Shown here: one piece after another, positions 41,832-52,346 of the stretch
Position numbering within the stretch: the stretch's first letter is position 1
Layout: every line of letters starts with the position of its first letter
Source: Geobacter argillaceus
GTDB lineage: Bacteria; Desulfobacterota; Desulfuromonadia; Geobacterales; DSM-12255
NCBI RefSeq assembly: GCF_007830735.1
Contig: NZ_VLLN01000013.1
Coordinates: 1 to 64,000, forward strand
Direction of reading: 5' to 3'
Length of the DNA: 64,000 bases
The notes under the pieces: generated by a model
What the model was told of the DNA's origin: nothing
The model's database searches: none
The model's input: only the letters and a program-made list of their open reading frames with translations
Program-made: the position numbers and the translations under genes

Positions 41832-42916
41832 AGATCATGACCATCCTCGGCACGCGTCCGGAAATCATCCGACTGAGCCGGATAATACCCAAGCTGGACC
41901 GGTTGTGCGATCACGTTTTGGTGCATACCGGCCAGAATTTCGATCATGCACTGAACGAGCTGTTTTTCGAAGAGCTAGGACTGCGTCGTCCTGATCACTT
42001 ACTGGGGTGCAACGGCGCTACCGCCATGGCTCAGGTCAGCAAGATTTTGGAGGCCTGTGAAAAGGTCATGCTTTGGGAAAAGCCGGACAGGCTGCTGATC
42101 CTAGGTGACACCAACAGCGCCCTGTCTGCAATTGCCGCCAAAAGGGCCGGCATACCAGTCTACCATATGGAGGCAGGTAACCGTTGTTACGACGACAGGG
42201 TGCCGGAAGAGGTCAACCGTCGCATTATCGACCATACCAGCGATATTCTTCTGCCCTATACTGAACGCAGTCGTCAGAATTTGCTGCGGGAGGGAATTCC
42301 TGGCGAATGTATCTACGTTACCGGCAATCCCATTAATGAGGTCATAACCTATTACAAGCCCCAGATTGCCCAATCGCGCATTCTCGACGATTTGGCCATA
42401 GAAAAGGGCAAGTACTTTCTTGTCACGATGCATCGGGCCGAGAATGTGGATGTCAAAGATCGTATCGAGAGTCTAACGAAAGCTTTTGCTCGGCTACAGA
42501 AGGAATATGGATTACCCTTCATCATCAGTACCCACCCACGGACCAAGCTACGCATGGAACAGTACGGGCTGGATACCTCGGACCCCATGCTTCGCTTTAT
42601 GCCCCCCTTCGGTTTCTTTGAGTTCATCACGTTGGAGAAAAACGCCTTCTGCGTCTTGAGCGACAGCGGCACGGTCCAGGAAGAGTGTGCCATCTTCGGC
42701 GTGCCCAATGTTACCATACGTGATGTCACAGAGCGTCCTGAAACTTTAGAGTGCGGCAGTAACATGTTGAGCGGAGTAGAGGTGGAATCAGTGTTGAGTT
42801 GTGTTAAGACGGTCATCATGAGTATGGTTGGCTGGAAAGCGCCGAAAGAATACTTGGTGAAAAATGTAAGTGATGTAGTGCTGAAAATTGCGATAGGTTA
42901 TAATTGCAAATGCTGA
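41828..42916 (+). CDS. Non-hydrolysing UDP-sugar 2-epimerase (WecB/WbjD family)
   Basis: The 362-residue protein has the N-terminal pattern GTRPEIIRLSRII, HTGQNFD, GDTNSAL, MEAGNR and LSDSGTVQEECA, all standard for UDP-N-acetylglucosamine 2-epimerases. In this cassette it would invert C2 of the L-sugar made by the two upstream enzymes, giving an L-QuiNAc or L-FucNAc-like UDP sugar (inference). Coupled to the preceding gene by a 4-bp overlap. Confidence 0.9.
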   Translation: MKIMTILGTRPEIIRLSRIIPKLDRLCDHVLVHTGQNFDHALNELFFEELGLRRPDHLLGCNGATAMAQVSKILEACEKVMLWEKPDRLLILGDTNSALSAIAAKRAGIPVYHMEAGNRCYDDRVPEEVNRRIIDHTSDILLPYTERSRQNLLREGIPGECIYVTGNPINEVITYYKPQIAQSRILDDLAIEKGKYFLVTMHRAENVDVKDRIESLTKAFARLQKEYGLPFIISTHPRTKLRMEQYGLDTSDPMLRFMPPFGFFEFITLEKNAFCVLSDSGTVQEECAIFGVPNVTIRDVTERPETLECGSNMLSGVEVESVLSCVKTVIMSMVGWKAPKEYLVKNVSDVVLKIAIGYNCKC

Positions 42917-42951
42917 CAGGCTTTTGTAAGTGATAGGCGAGGTCATTGGGC

Positions 42952-45900
42952 ATGAGTAGACAACATGGTAGTAATATGGGTAGTAATACTTTAATAGCTT
43001 CGCATAACCAAGGGCAGCTTACCTATGTTAAAGCAGATCAGCTATTTGAGTTTGCAATAGCTAAATTAAAACCTGCAGATGTTGTACTTGATATTGGCTG
43101 TGGTATAAGACCACAGAATTATATTCTGCCAAGGATACATATATGCTGCGAACCATTTGAGCAATATCTGAAAGTTTTAAAAGAAAAGGTACAAAATGAC
43201 ACAAGTAGAGAGTATAAATTTGTCAGTGCGGATTGGGAAAAAGTTTTAGAGATATTCCCTGACAAATCAGTAGATACAGTATTTTTGGTAGACATAATTG
43301 AACATTTGCCAAAAGGAGAATCGCTTAAATTACTTAAGGATACTGAGCGGATCGCACGCAATCAGATCGCTGTTTTCACAACATTAGGCTTCATACCCCA
43401 ACACCACCCTGACGGGAAAGATGCGTGGGGTTTGGATGGCGGTGCATGGCAGGAACATAAATCTGGATGGGAGCCAGAAGATTTTGGTGCTGATTGGGAT
43501 ATTTTGGTGTCACCGGACTTTCATCAGTATGACAACATGGGAAAGAAATATGATGTTCTGCATGGCGCTATTTGGGCAATTAAAACAATTAACCCAGCAG
43601 TTTTGTTTTCGATTGTAGTGCCCACTTATAACCAAGCTCAATATCTGACAGCAGCCCTCGATAGCTTAATTACCCAGACTTATTCCAACTGGGAAGCACT
43701 CATTGTTAATGACGGCTCAACTGATAATACAACACAAATATTGCAAAAATATGCAGATAATGACAGCAGGTTTCGTCTGTTTCACAAGCCTAATGGCGGA
43801 GTGGCCACGGCCCTTAATGAAGGGTTGAAACACGCAACTGGAGAATGGATCTGCTGGCTTTCGTCCGATGACCTTTTTGAGCCTGATAAGCTGGCAGTGC
43901 ATTTGAAAGCAATACATGAGTACCCTGAGACTCATTTTTTTTATAGCCATTTCTACTACTTGGATGATGCCACCGGCGCAAAGACCGAGCCTGATTTGTG
44001 GAATCCGATTCCTGATCCCCCCTTTCAAGTTTCCCGTTTCTTCCTCGGGCCGTATATACATGGTAACAGTATCGCCGTGCATCGGAGCGTATTCAGTATT
44101 GTCGGATTGTTCAACGAAGCGCGGCGTAGCGGCCAAGACTACGATATGTGGCTGCGTATCAGTTTAAAGTTCCCGTCGCGCTTTATAAATCGTCGAACCT
44201 GCGTAACACGATGGCATTCCGATCAAACCACCAACGCATTCCCTGAAGCAGGTTTTTTTGATTCTGCATTTTCTGCTGTAGAATTCATTAATGGGAGATC
44301 ATTTCCGGAGCTTTTTCCACTCCTTGACCTGTCCGATGCAAGACATGCCTTGGCTGCGATCTACGAGGCAATAACCATTTCTGTGAACTCTTCGGCAATA
44401 ATTCATTCATGTGGCCCATCGACAGCGCTTCTGGACCGGCTTGCCGAATGGCTTGGAAGCCCGAGTGTCACGTCGCAACAGGATACCGTTCAGGCAACAA
44501 TATGTAATATCGTTGAGAAGTTTGAAGGGAGTCTAGACCTTCCCTCAGCAATTCGTGAATCCTTGATTCGCCTGAAACATCCTAAAGGGTTTCTCTATCA
44601 ATGGCACAATATGATGTTGGAAGCCACCCGCCATGCTCAGGAGCTTGAACTGTTGGGCAACTTGACCAAGGCCAAACCACTGCGTCGTTACATACAAAAA
44701 GTTGCATCCTCTTGGGAGGCTACGCTCAGTACAAGTGCAGACTATTCCCATCATTTGAAGGGAGATGGCAGTGTTGAACAGCATCAAGGCGGTAGCGTAT
44801 TATTCTACTACGCCGGGTTGCACAACACCGACCGCCCTTTGGCAGGGACAAATGCCGTCATGGTCGGGTTGGCACAGGCAGTAGCTTCAACGTGTCCTGA
44901 TTTGACGATTCATCTGACTGGGGATTATGTCGCACATGTAGAGAGTTGTGGCGCCAATGTCTTGTTGCCCCTGCCCCCAGAGAGCGAGCGGAGTGCCTTC
45001 CTTGCTACGTACGCAGCAGTGATTTTTGCTACTCATATTCAGGCATTTCAGAGTACACCTAAACCTCCCAGTCAGAAATGGTTCCTTCACCAGCATTGCT
45101 GGGGCCTGGAAGCGGACACGCTAACGCGTCTAGAAGATTTTGATTTCGTGCTAGCAGTGTCGGAACAACACCGTTTGGCGCTAGCAGATCACGGAATTCC
45201 AGTCACAAAGATAGTAGTTCTTCCTAATGCAATTGACACAACACATTTTTGCCCAAGTAATCGACCACGGAACGAACACTCAATCATGTTTGCCGGAGCT
45301 ATTGTACCCCATAAAGGGATACATATCCTTTTGCAGGCATTTCAAGAGGTGAAACGACATGTTCCTGATTTGGAACTGCATATTTACGGCAGTGCTGCCA
45401 TGTGGCATGAGAATGACTTGTACGAGAAGTCGTTATGCGAACTGGCTCTGGATGGAGTGGTTTTTCATGGTGTAATTCATAACAATATGATGCCAGAACT
45501 ATATAGGCAGCACAGTATTCTCTGTCTTCCGTCTCAACTCGAAAGCTTTGGTCTGGTGACGATCGAGGCACAAGCCTGCGGATGCATTCCTTTGGTCCAT
45601 AATACTGGTGGAGTTTCGGAAACATTAATAGAGGGTGTTACTGGCTTCATGTATGCCCCAAATACCCCGGAATCATTATCTGTAGCTCTGCTGAAAGCAA
45701 TAAGAGTTGTTGAGAATTATCCAGAGATGAGGATCAAGGCCGCTGAATATGTAAAACAACATTTCGATATCTCCATACAGGGGAGGATGATGTCAAATTT
45801 GCTGAAACAAAAAGCAACTAATCGGGATAATGATCGTGGTCCTTCGGAACTTGATAATATTATCCCACCGGAAATAAGAGACGATGAATTCTATTTCCTG

Positions 45901-48900
45901 ATCCAGAAAATGGCCCAGGAAGAACAGGTCCAAAATGTTCTCGAAATTGGCTCCTCAGCTGGCGGTGGCAGTACGGAAGCCTTTGTCACCGGCCTGAGCA
46001 ACAACAAGAACAAACCCAAACTGTATTGCATGGAAGTCTCCATGGCTCGTTTCAGCGAGTTACAGAAGCGGTACGCCGACAAGGATTTCGTGAATTGCTA
46101 CAACGTATCATCGGTTCCGGTCAGCAAATTCCCTTCCGAAGCCGAGGTCGCAAAGTTCTATGCCTCGACACCTACTGCCTTGAATGCCTACCCCCTTGAG
46201 CGCGTAATAGGTTGGCTGCGACAGGATATTGATTATATTAAATCAACGGACGTTTGTGACAACGGGATTCAATGCATAAAAACCGAGACCGGAATCGATA
46301 CGTTCGACATGGTGTTGATAGATGGGTCCGAGTTTACCGGCAAGGCAGAACTGGATGAAGTTTACGGTGCAAAGTTAATTCTTCTTGACGACATAAACGG
46401 TTTTAAAAATTATGCCAACCGCCAACGGCTATTAGCGGACCCAAACTACCGTCTGGTGCGCGAGAATTTCAATGTCCGTAACGGTTACTCGATATTCCGA
46501 AAGCATGAGCCCTCCCTGCCGATACATTTCTTCACCATCGTCCTCAACGGTGCACCATTTATACGACACCATATCGAACAATTTCTGAAACTCCCGTTCC
46601 AATGGCATTGGCATATTGTCGAAGGTGTCGCGGAACTTGCCCATGATACCGCCTGGAGCCTTCCGAATGGCGGAATGATCAGTGACGAGTTGCACAACAA
46701 TGGCCTCAGTAATGACGGCACTACGGCATATCTCGACCAACTGGCCCAAAGCTATCCGGACAAGGTTTCTCTTTACCGTAAACCGGCTGGGGAATTCTGG
46801 GACGGCAAGCTTGAGATGGTCTCCGCGCCCCTCGCAAATATTGTCGAGAACTGCCTGCTATGGCAGGTAGACGCGGATGAACTTTGGACATCGCAACAGA
46901 TTGCAGCGATGCACGAACTGTTCGTCAATTCTCCCGAGAAAACGGCAGCATATTTCCATTGCGACTATTTTGTGGGGCCAAGAAAATACGTTAGCTCAGT
47001 CAACACTTGGGCTACCTACCCGAATGACTGGGTACGGGGTTGGAGATTCCACCCCGGAATGAAGTGGGCAGCCCACGAACCGCCGATTCTGGTCGGCGCG
47101 GACAATCAGGATGTCGCTCGGATCAACCCTTTCACCCGCGACGAAACGAAAGATCTTGGCATTACTTTCCAGCATTTCGCCTATGCGACCGAATCTCAGG
47201 TACGTTTCAAGGAAATATACTACGGGTATCATGATGCAGTGAAGCATTGGCGCAGGCTGCAGACGACAACAGGTCCCGTAAACCCAGCAGACTATCTCCC
47301 CTGGGCAAAGCATGATGCAACGGTAGATGACTGGCCTTTGGGAAAAGGGGAATTGCTCTTTGATCAATCATTGGACGCTCATAAACCTAAGCAATATATT
47401 TCCATGTCGGTTGATGCAGAAACCCAGTTTGAAACTGAACTGCGGAAATTATTCCAGGAAATATCACCTACAAGCATTATAGAAACAGGTACATATCTTG
47501 GTCGTGGAACTTCCACAATTATTTGGCGCGCTTTGCATGACCTGCAGATCAATGCCGATTTCACCACAATAGAAGTGAACCCAGAGCATCATCGCCAGGC
47601 CGTGGAATATTTCAGGGCAAACGGTATGACAATCAAGGCTGAACTCGGATTAAGCGTGCCCAAAGCAATGTTGCCCGATGAAGCAAAAATTGCGGAACAA
47701 TTCGTCAGCAACAAAGAATACGAATCCATTTACTATGATCATGACGAAGCTGTTCGTGCCAAACTCTACTACTCTGAAACCAACTATAATGTTCCGGACA
47801 ATTTGTTGTATAAAGCCATGGCACAACACCACTTCAAGCCGGATTTCGTGTTACTTGACAGTGCTGGCCATATTGGGTTTTTGGAATTTCAGTACTTTAT
47901 GACGTTGATACAGGACGATTGCTACCTGATGCTGGACGACGTTTTCCATTGCAAGCACTACAAGACGCTGCAAGTTATAAAGCAGGACCCACGATTTGAA
48001 ATCGTTGTTGAATCAGGTGAAAAATTCGGATTTTGTATTGCAAAATATCGTCATATAAAATCTTTAGTTATTTTGCGCACAGATGCGATAGGAGACAATG
48101 TCCTGGCATCGTCAATGATACCATATATTAAAGAAAAATACCGCAATGCTACACTCACCTTAGTTTGCCAGGACAGGGTTGCCCCACTGTATAAGGAATG
48201 TCCTTTTATCGAAAATATTATTGATTATAATTTATGGCAATTACTGAACAATGAAAGTTATAGAAGTGATATTGCTGATAATATCAATAAATTAAATCCT
48301 TCTCTTCTTTTAAATGCCGTATATTCACGAGACTTTCAGAATTATTTTCTTGCGTTAAGCACTCAAACTACCCAAAAAATTGCTTGTGAAGGCGATTCCT
48401 GCAATATTTTACCCGAGCCTAAAGTTGAATTTGACAAAAATTTTACCTGTATTATACCGAACAATTCAAATGACAAAACCGAATTGGATAAACATAGAAG
48501 CTTCTTGAGAGGAATAGAGATTTCTGCGCAAAAACTCAATCCTATTGTCTGGATATCTCAAAAAGATGAGGATTTGGCAGAAGAATTTTTTGAAAGGATG
48601 AACCTTGACTCAAACTCGACAATAGTTGTCTTCCCAGGCGCACTTATGCCTCATAAAAATTATTCACATTTCCAACGTGTACTTCAAGCGTTACAGGGAT
48701 ATACATTACTTGTGTTAGGCGGAGCTGAGGTCGAAGAGTCTGCTGAGGAACTATGCAAAAATTTTTCTGGTCGGGCCTATAACCTTGCAGGAAAAACAAC
48801 TTTGTTGCAGTTAGCTGCCATTATGAAGCGAGCACGTCTCTATGTGGGGCTTGACACGTCAGGCGTTCACATTGCCTGTGCCGTTGGGCTGCCCAATGTT

Positions 48901-49206
48901 GTAATATTAGGGGGCGGGCATTTTGGGAGGTTTTTGCCATATTCTCCACTGACAACAGCTGTTTGCTATCCTCTTGAATGCTATAATTGTAGCTGGCGGT
49001 GCAAATATAGCCGATGCCATTGTGTGTGTGACATCAGGCCTGACGTTGTTATAAATGCCATAAAGTATGCGTTGACCCGTAATGCGAGCGTTCCTTGTGT
49101 TTATGTTCAGACACAATCAATCTACCCAGACAGTCCGCAATCGTTGCACTGGAGTCGACTCTCAAATGTGCTTGATTTGGACTCAGTTGAAATTATTGAA
49201 GGCTAG
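42952..49206 (+). CDS. Giant multidomain methyltransferase-glycosyltransferase, seven predicted catalytic domains
   Basis: The protein has about 2084 residues. In order: (1) SAM methyltransferase, LDIGCG near 45; (2) GT2, VVPTYNQAQYL near 220, DGSTDN near 255, SSDD near 305; a helical linker; (3) GT4, AGAIVPHKGIHILLQAF near 780, ESFGLVTIEAQACG near 865; (4) methyltransferase-like domain, LEIGSSAGGGS near 997, LIDGSE, LLDDIN; (5) GT-A-like domain, FFTIVLNGAPFIRHH near 1191, DADELW near 1305; (6) second methyltransferase-like domain, ETGTYLGRGTST near 1510; (7) GT9 heptosyltransferase-like, LRTDAIGDNVLAS near 1706, GLDTSGVHIA near 1965, then seven Cys in about 22 residues (48961-49035). ATG 42952 has GAGG upstream; TTG 42946 is also possible. 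The DNA is clearly A+T-richer than its neighbours, suggesting transfer. Confidence 0.85.
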   Translation: MSRQHGSNMGSNTLIASHNQGQLTYVKADQLFEFAIAKLKPADVVLDIGCGIRPQNYILPRIHICCEPFEQYLKVLKEKVQNDTSREYKFVSADWEKVLEIFPDKSVDTVFLVDIIEHLPKGESLKLLKDTERIARNQIAVFTTLGFIPQHHPDGKDAWGLDGGAWQEHKSGWEPEDFGADWDILVSPDFHQYDNMGKKYDVLHGAIWAIKTINPAVLFSIVVPTYNQAQYLTAALDSLITQTYSNWEALIVNDGSTDNTTQILQKYADNDSRFRLFHKPNGGVATALNEGLKHATGEWICWLSSDDLFEPDKLAVHLKAIHEYPETHFFYSHFYYLDDATGAKTEPDLWNPIPDPPFQVSRFFLGPYIHGNSIAVHRSVFSIVGLFNEARRSGQDYDMWLRISLKFPSRFINRRTCVTRWHSDQTTNAFPEAGFFDSAFSAVEFINGRSFPELFPLLDLSDARHALAAIYEAITISVNSSAIIHSCGPSTALLDRLAEWLGSPSVTSQQDTVQATICNIVEKFEGSLDLPSAIRESLIRLKHPKGFLYQWHNMMLEATRHAQELELLGNLTKAKPLRRYIQKVASSWEATLSTSADYSHHLKGDGSVEQHQGGSVLFYYAGLHNTDRPLAGTNAVMVGLAQAVASTCPDLTIHLTGDYVAHVESCGANVLLPLPPESERSAFLATYAAVIFATHIQAFQSTPKPPSQKWFLHQHCWGLEADTLTRLEDFDFVLAVSEQHRLALADHGIPVTKIVVLPNAIDTTHFCPSNRPRNEHSIMFAGAIVPHKGIHILLQAFQEVKRHVPDLELHIYGSAAMWHENDLYEKSLCELALDGVVFHGVIHNNMMPELYRQHSILCLPSQLESFGLVTIEAQACGCIPLVHNTGGVSETLIEGVTGFMYAPNTPESLSVALLKAIRVVENYPEMRIKAAEYVKQHFDISIQGRMMSNLLKQKATNRDNDRGPSELDNIIPPEIRDDEFYFLIQKMAQEEQVQNVLEIGSSAGGGSTEAFVTGLSNNKNKPKLYCMEVSMARFSELQKRYADKDFVNCYNVSSVPVSKFPSEAEVAKFYASTPTALNAYPLERVIGWLRQDIDYIKSTDVCDNGIQCIKTETGIDTFDMVLIDGSEFTGKAELDEVYGAKLILLDDINGFKNYANRQRLLADPNYRLVRENFNVRNGYSIFRKHEPSLPIHFFTIVLNGAPFIRHHIEQFLKLPFQWHWHIVEGVAELAHDTAWSLPNGGMISDELHNNGLSNDGTTAYLDQLAQSYPDKVSLYRKPAGEFWDGKLEMVSAPLANIVENCLLWQVDADELWTSQQIAAMHELFVNSPEKTAAYFHCDYFVGPRKYVSSVNTWATYPNDWVRGWRFHPGMKWAAHEPPILVGADNQDVARINPFTRDETKDLGITFQHFAYATESQVRFKEIYYGYHDAVKHWRRLQTTTGPVNPADYLPWAKHDATVDDWPLGKGELLFDQSLDAHKPKQYISMSVDAETQFETELRKLFQEISPTSIIETGTYLGRGTSTIIWRALHDLQINADFTTIEVNPEHHRQAVEYFRANGMTIKAELGLSVPKAMLPDEAKIAEQFVSNKEYESIYYDHDEAVRAKLYYSETNYNVPDNLLYKAMAQHHFKPDFVLLDSAGHIGFLEFQYFMTLIQDDCYLMLDDVFHCKHYKTLQVIKQDPRFEIVVESGEKFGFCIAKYRHIKSLVILRTDAIGDNVLASSMIPYIKEKYRNATLTLVCQDRVAPLYKECPFIENIIDYNLWQLLNNESYRSDIADNINKLNPSLLLNAVYSRDFQNYFLALSTQTTQKIACEGDSCNILPEPKVEFDKNFTCIIPNNSNDKTELDKHRSFLRGIEISAQKLNPIVWISQKDEDLAEEFFERMNLDSNSTIVVFPGALMPHKNYSHFQRVLQALQGYTLLVLGGAEVEESAEELCKNFSGRAYNLAGKTTLLQLAAIMKRARLYVGLDTSGVHIACAVGLPNVVILGGGHFGRFLPYSPLTTAVCYPLECYNCSWRCKYSRCHCVCDIRPDVVINAIKYALTRNASVPCVYVQTQSIYPDSPQSLHWSRLSNVLDLDSVEIIEG

Positions 49207-49212
49207 TCCCGG

Positions 49213-50553
49213 ATGCTCCCTGCAATCTCTATTGTTACTCCATCCTTTAACCAGGCAGAATACCTGGAGGAATGCATCGAGTCGGTTCTCGGCCAGGGGT
49301 ACCCCCGGCTTGAATACGTCATCATGGATGGTGGAAGTACCGATGGTTCTCTTGAAATTATCAAGAAGTACGAAAAACATCTGACCTACTGGCAGTCGTG
49401 TCCAGATGGCGGGCACTACCGGGCCGTCACCAAGGGGTTCCGTCACACCACCGGCGAGATCATGGCCTGGTTGAACTCGGATGACAAGTACCATCCGCTG
49501 GCCTTTGCCAAGGTTGCGTGCACTTTTGTCGACAACCCTGAAGTCAGTTGGCTGACGGGCCGTAAAACACTGTGGGATCATGCCGGGAATCTTGCCTGGA
49601 TTGACATGGAAAAATGTGTTTTTTCACGACGCAAATTTCTGGAAGGGCTGTTCAACAAGCCTTATATTCAGCAGGAAAGTACGTTTTGGCGGAGGTCACT
49701 GTGGGAGATTGCCGGTGGCTCTCTCGATGATGGCGCATCGCTGGCCGGCGACATGGATCTTTGGTGCCGTTTCTTCCGTCATGCTCAACTCCATACTGTT
49801 GATACCCTGCTTGGAGGATTTCGTAGCCATGGTGATCAGCGTAGCAAGAATTTTGCTGCCACTTACCTGCAAGAGGCATTGGCGTTTGCAGCGAGGGAAC
49901 GGCAGCTATGTCACCTCCCACAGGATGCGCTTCCCGTACCTCCTGAACACCTGGCGCTGACGCGTGAGCGTATGTCCGACTTCATCAATGAGCACCACAT
50001 ACGATCACCCTATCCTAACCGCACCGGCTGCTGGTGTGAATACGCCGAAGACCTGATCGGTATAACTGGCACCATGGTTAAGGAGCGCCGAGTCGATGCG
50101 GCCCAGTTCTGGCAAAACGAAATAACCTTGTTTTCTCTGACCAAACCCAGAATACTGACTTTACTTGCCGGCAGTATGGCGGAGTTGGACGGTATTCGCG
50201 TCAAATTAACAGCGATGCTGGATGAGGGGGAACGCCGGGAGATGATAGGGGATCACCGGGCCGCCCTTGACCGTTACCGGGATGCTATTTCGTTGTCCCC
50301 GTCTTCGGCCGTTGCCTCTGGCCATCTGCTCCGCTGTCTCTGGCTCCTTGGCGAGCGGGCCGAGGCATTGGGGCGTCTTCCCGAAATCCTCACGCTCCAC
50401 TACCAGGATGCCGATGTCGTACGGGTGGCTTGTACGGTACTCACTGATTGCGGTGCGCATGAACAGGCCCGCGGAGTGTGCGACGAGTATCTGACGATAA
50501 ATCCCCACGATCAGGCAATCAGGGACCTGAGGGATTCACTGGAGAGGCGATAA
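49213..50553 (+). CDS. GT2 glycosyltransferase with C-terminal TPR-like region
   Basis: The 446-residue protein has an N-terminal GT-A domain: [37 protein letters not shown] (DxD position) and [10 protein letters not shown]. From about residue 330 the sequence becomes helical with TPR-like spacing ([35 protein letters not shown]). Such TPR parts probably bind the protein acceptor or partner enzymes (inference). It starts 6 bp after the giant gene. The next gene overlaps its stop by one base. Confidence 0.85.
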   Translation: MLPAISIVTPSFNQAEYLEECIESVLGQGYPRLEYVIMDGGSTDGSLEIIKKYEKHLTYWQSCPDGGHYRAVTKGFRHTTGEIMAWLNSDDKYHPLAFAKVACTFVDNPEVSWLTGRKTLWDHAGNLAWIDMEKCVFSRRKFLEGLFNKPYIQQESTFWRRSLWEIAGGSLDDGASLAGDMDLWCRFFRHAQLHTVDTLLGGFRSHGDQRSKNFAATYLQEALAFAARERQLCHLPQDALPVPPEHLALTRERMSDFINEHHIRSPYPNRTGCWCEYAEDLIGITGTMVKERRVDAAQFWQNEITLFSLTKPRILTLLAGSMAELDGIRVKLTAMLDEGERREMIGDHRAALDRYRDAISLSPSSAVASGHLLRCLWLLGERAEALGRLPEILTLHYQDADVVRVACTVLTDCGAHEQARGVCDEYLTINPHDQAIRDLRDSLERR

Positions 50554-51353
50554 TGCCCTCGCTACCGTCGGTATCGGTGATCGTCTCCGCTTATTCCTCC
50601 GAGGCGTTCATGGCCGAATGCCTAAGCGACCTGATGGGGCAGGATATTGCCGACCAGTTGGAGGTCGTGGTTGTTGACGCCGCATCACCGGAAAACGAAC
50701 GGGCCGTGGTTGAGCGGTTCCAGCAACACCATAGCAACATCCGCTACATCCGGACACCGGAACGGATAGGAATTTACGCGGCCTGGAACCTGGCAATTCG
50801 TCATGCAACGGGACGCTATCTGATGCCGTTCAGTACCAACGACCGGCTGGCACCCTATGCCTGCAGGGTCTTGAAAGAGGCGCTGGACGGGCATCCCGAG
50901 GTCATGCTGGCGTACGGCGATACCTGGTTGACCCTGGAGCCGCATCAGACCTTCGCGCGCCATGATCGCTGCGGGGTGTTCGCGTGGGCCGACTATTCCT
51001 TCGAGTACCTGCTGGAGAACTGTTGCGTCGGTCCCCATCCGATGTGGCGTAGAGTCGTGCATGAACATGTCGGGTATTTCGATGAGCAGTACGTGGCCAT
51101 TGGTGACCAGGAGATGTGGCTGCGGATTGGCGAGCGATTTCCGATGCTGCATATCCGGGAGACAACGGGGCTCTACTGGTATTCCGAGGATGGTGTCGGC
51201 AACCGGCGCAGTGTTGCCGATCCGGAAATAGCCGCTATTCATGCACGGTATCAGGAGCGGCATCGCCGGCGGCTGGAGAGGATAGCGGCCGTGCTTGATC
51301 ATAAGTCCCGGCTTCAGGATAAAAGCGGTTGCATAATCTGCAAAGATGGGTAG
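50553..51353 (+). CDS. GT2 glycosyltransferase
   Basis: This 266-residue single-domain GT-A enzyme has [29 protein letters not shown], a modified DxD region ([10 protein letters not shown]) and a downstream [14 protein letters not shown]. The start at ATG 50553 shares a base with the previous stop (TAATG), so translation is coupled. The unusual STND in place of a typical xDD leaves metal binding uncertain. Part of the flagellin-glycan gene run. Confidence 0.85.
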   Translation: MPSLPSVSVIVSAYSSEAFMAECLSDLMGQDIADQLEVVVVDAASPENERAVVERFQQHHSNIRYIRTPERIGIYAAWNLAIRHATGRYLMPFSTNDRLAPYACRVLKEALDGHPEVMLAYGDTWLTLEPHQTFARHDRCGVFAWADYSFEYLLENCCVGPHPMWRRVVHEHVGYFDEQYVAIGDQEMWLRIGERFPMLHIRETTGLYWYSEDGVGNRRSVADPEIAAIHARYQERHRRRLERIAAVLDHKSRLQDKSGCIICKDG

Positions 51354-51386
51354 AATCTGGCTTACTTTCATTACAGGAGCGGCACT

Positions 51387-52346
51387 ATGAGCACCTCACT
51401 GGTACCCTACAGCATGTATGAGGCCCAGAGCGCATACCAGCGATTGCAGTCCTCGCTCTCGGATTTGCCTCAGGCAGCTATTTCCGAGGTAAAAACATTT
51501 TTGAAGATGTTCCCGGACGTGGCACTGGCCCACAACGATCTCGGGGTGCTCTACCATAAGGTGGGAGAGCCGCTGCAGGCCTTGGCCCATTATGAAAAGG
51601 CCAATCGGCTCCAGCCGAACACACCGACCATCATCAAAAACCTGGCCGAGTTTTACTGCGTGGTGCTCGGGTGGACCGAAGATGCCATCTGCATGCTTAC
51701 CGGACTGCTGAAGGCCTTTCCCGACGACTTCGAGATTCTGACGGCCTTGGGGGCCATCAGCAGCCAGGTGGGGCGTCCCGGGGAGGCGCGGGTTTTCTTC
51801 CGTAAGGCGCTCGAGATCAATCCCGAGAACCAGGAACTTCGCGAACGTTTGGCGCAAGTTGATGGGCCGGTATCTGCTGCCGAGTACCGAACGGTGCCGG
51901 TGACCGTGAAGCCGGGGGCTCCTGTCCAGCAGGCGGCGGTGATTGATGAGTACAGCGACGCGGAAGCATCCTTTGAGCAGATGGTGGCGCAAAACCCTGC
52001 CAATGCCTTGGCGCATAATAATCTGGGGATTATCTGGACGAAGCGCGGCAACCTCGAAAAAGCCGGCCGCTGCCATGAACTGGCTGTGCAGTGCGAGCCT
52101 GATAACGCCATCTATAAGAAGAATCTCGCCGACCTTTATTTTGTCCACTTGGGCAGGACTGACGATGCAATCGAGATATATACGGATCTGCTGAAGACGC
52201 GCCCCAAGGATACGGAGGTGCTTTCCGCGCTGGCCATCATTTCGCAGGCCAATCAGCTGAGAGACCAGGCTAGAACCTTCATTCGCAGGGTCTTGGAGCT
52301 TGAACCCTGGAATACCGAAGCCCGCGAGTTTCTAGCTGCTCTGTGA
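51387..52346 (+). CDS. TPR-repeat protein
   Basis: The 319-residue protein has two TPR blocks. Residues about 45-160 include FPDVALAHNDLGVLYHKVGE and PGEARVFFRKALEINPEN; residues about 195-315 include NPANALAHNNLGIIWTKRGN. A Pro/Val linker separates them. There is no catalytic domain and no signal peptide. It is likely a scaffold or acceptor-binding protein for neighbouring glycosyltransferases, many of which carry similar TPRs (inference). Overlaps the next gene by 4 bp (GTGA). Confidence 0.85.
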   Translation: MSTSLVPYSMYEAQSAYQRLQSSLSDLPQAAISEVKTFLKMFPDVALAHNDLGVLYHKVGEPLQALAHYEKANRLQPNTPTIIKNLAEFYCVVLGWTEDAICMLTGLLKAFPDDFEILTALGAISSQVGRPGEARVFFRKALEINPENQELRERLAQVDGPVSAAEYRTVPVTVKPGAPVQQAAVIDEYSDAEASFEQMVAQNPANALAHNNLGIIWTKRGNLEKAGRCHELAVQCEPDNAIYKKNLADLYFVHLGRTDDAIEIYTDLLKTRPKDTEVLSALAIISQANQLRDQARTFIRRVLELEPWNTEAREFLAAL

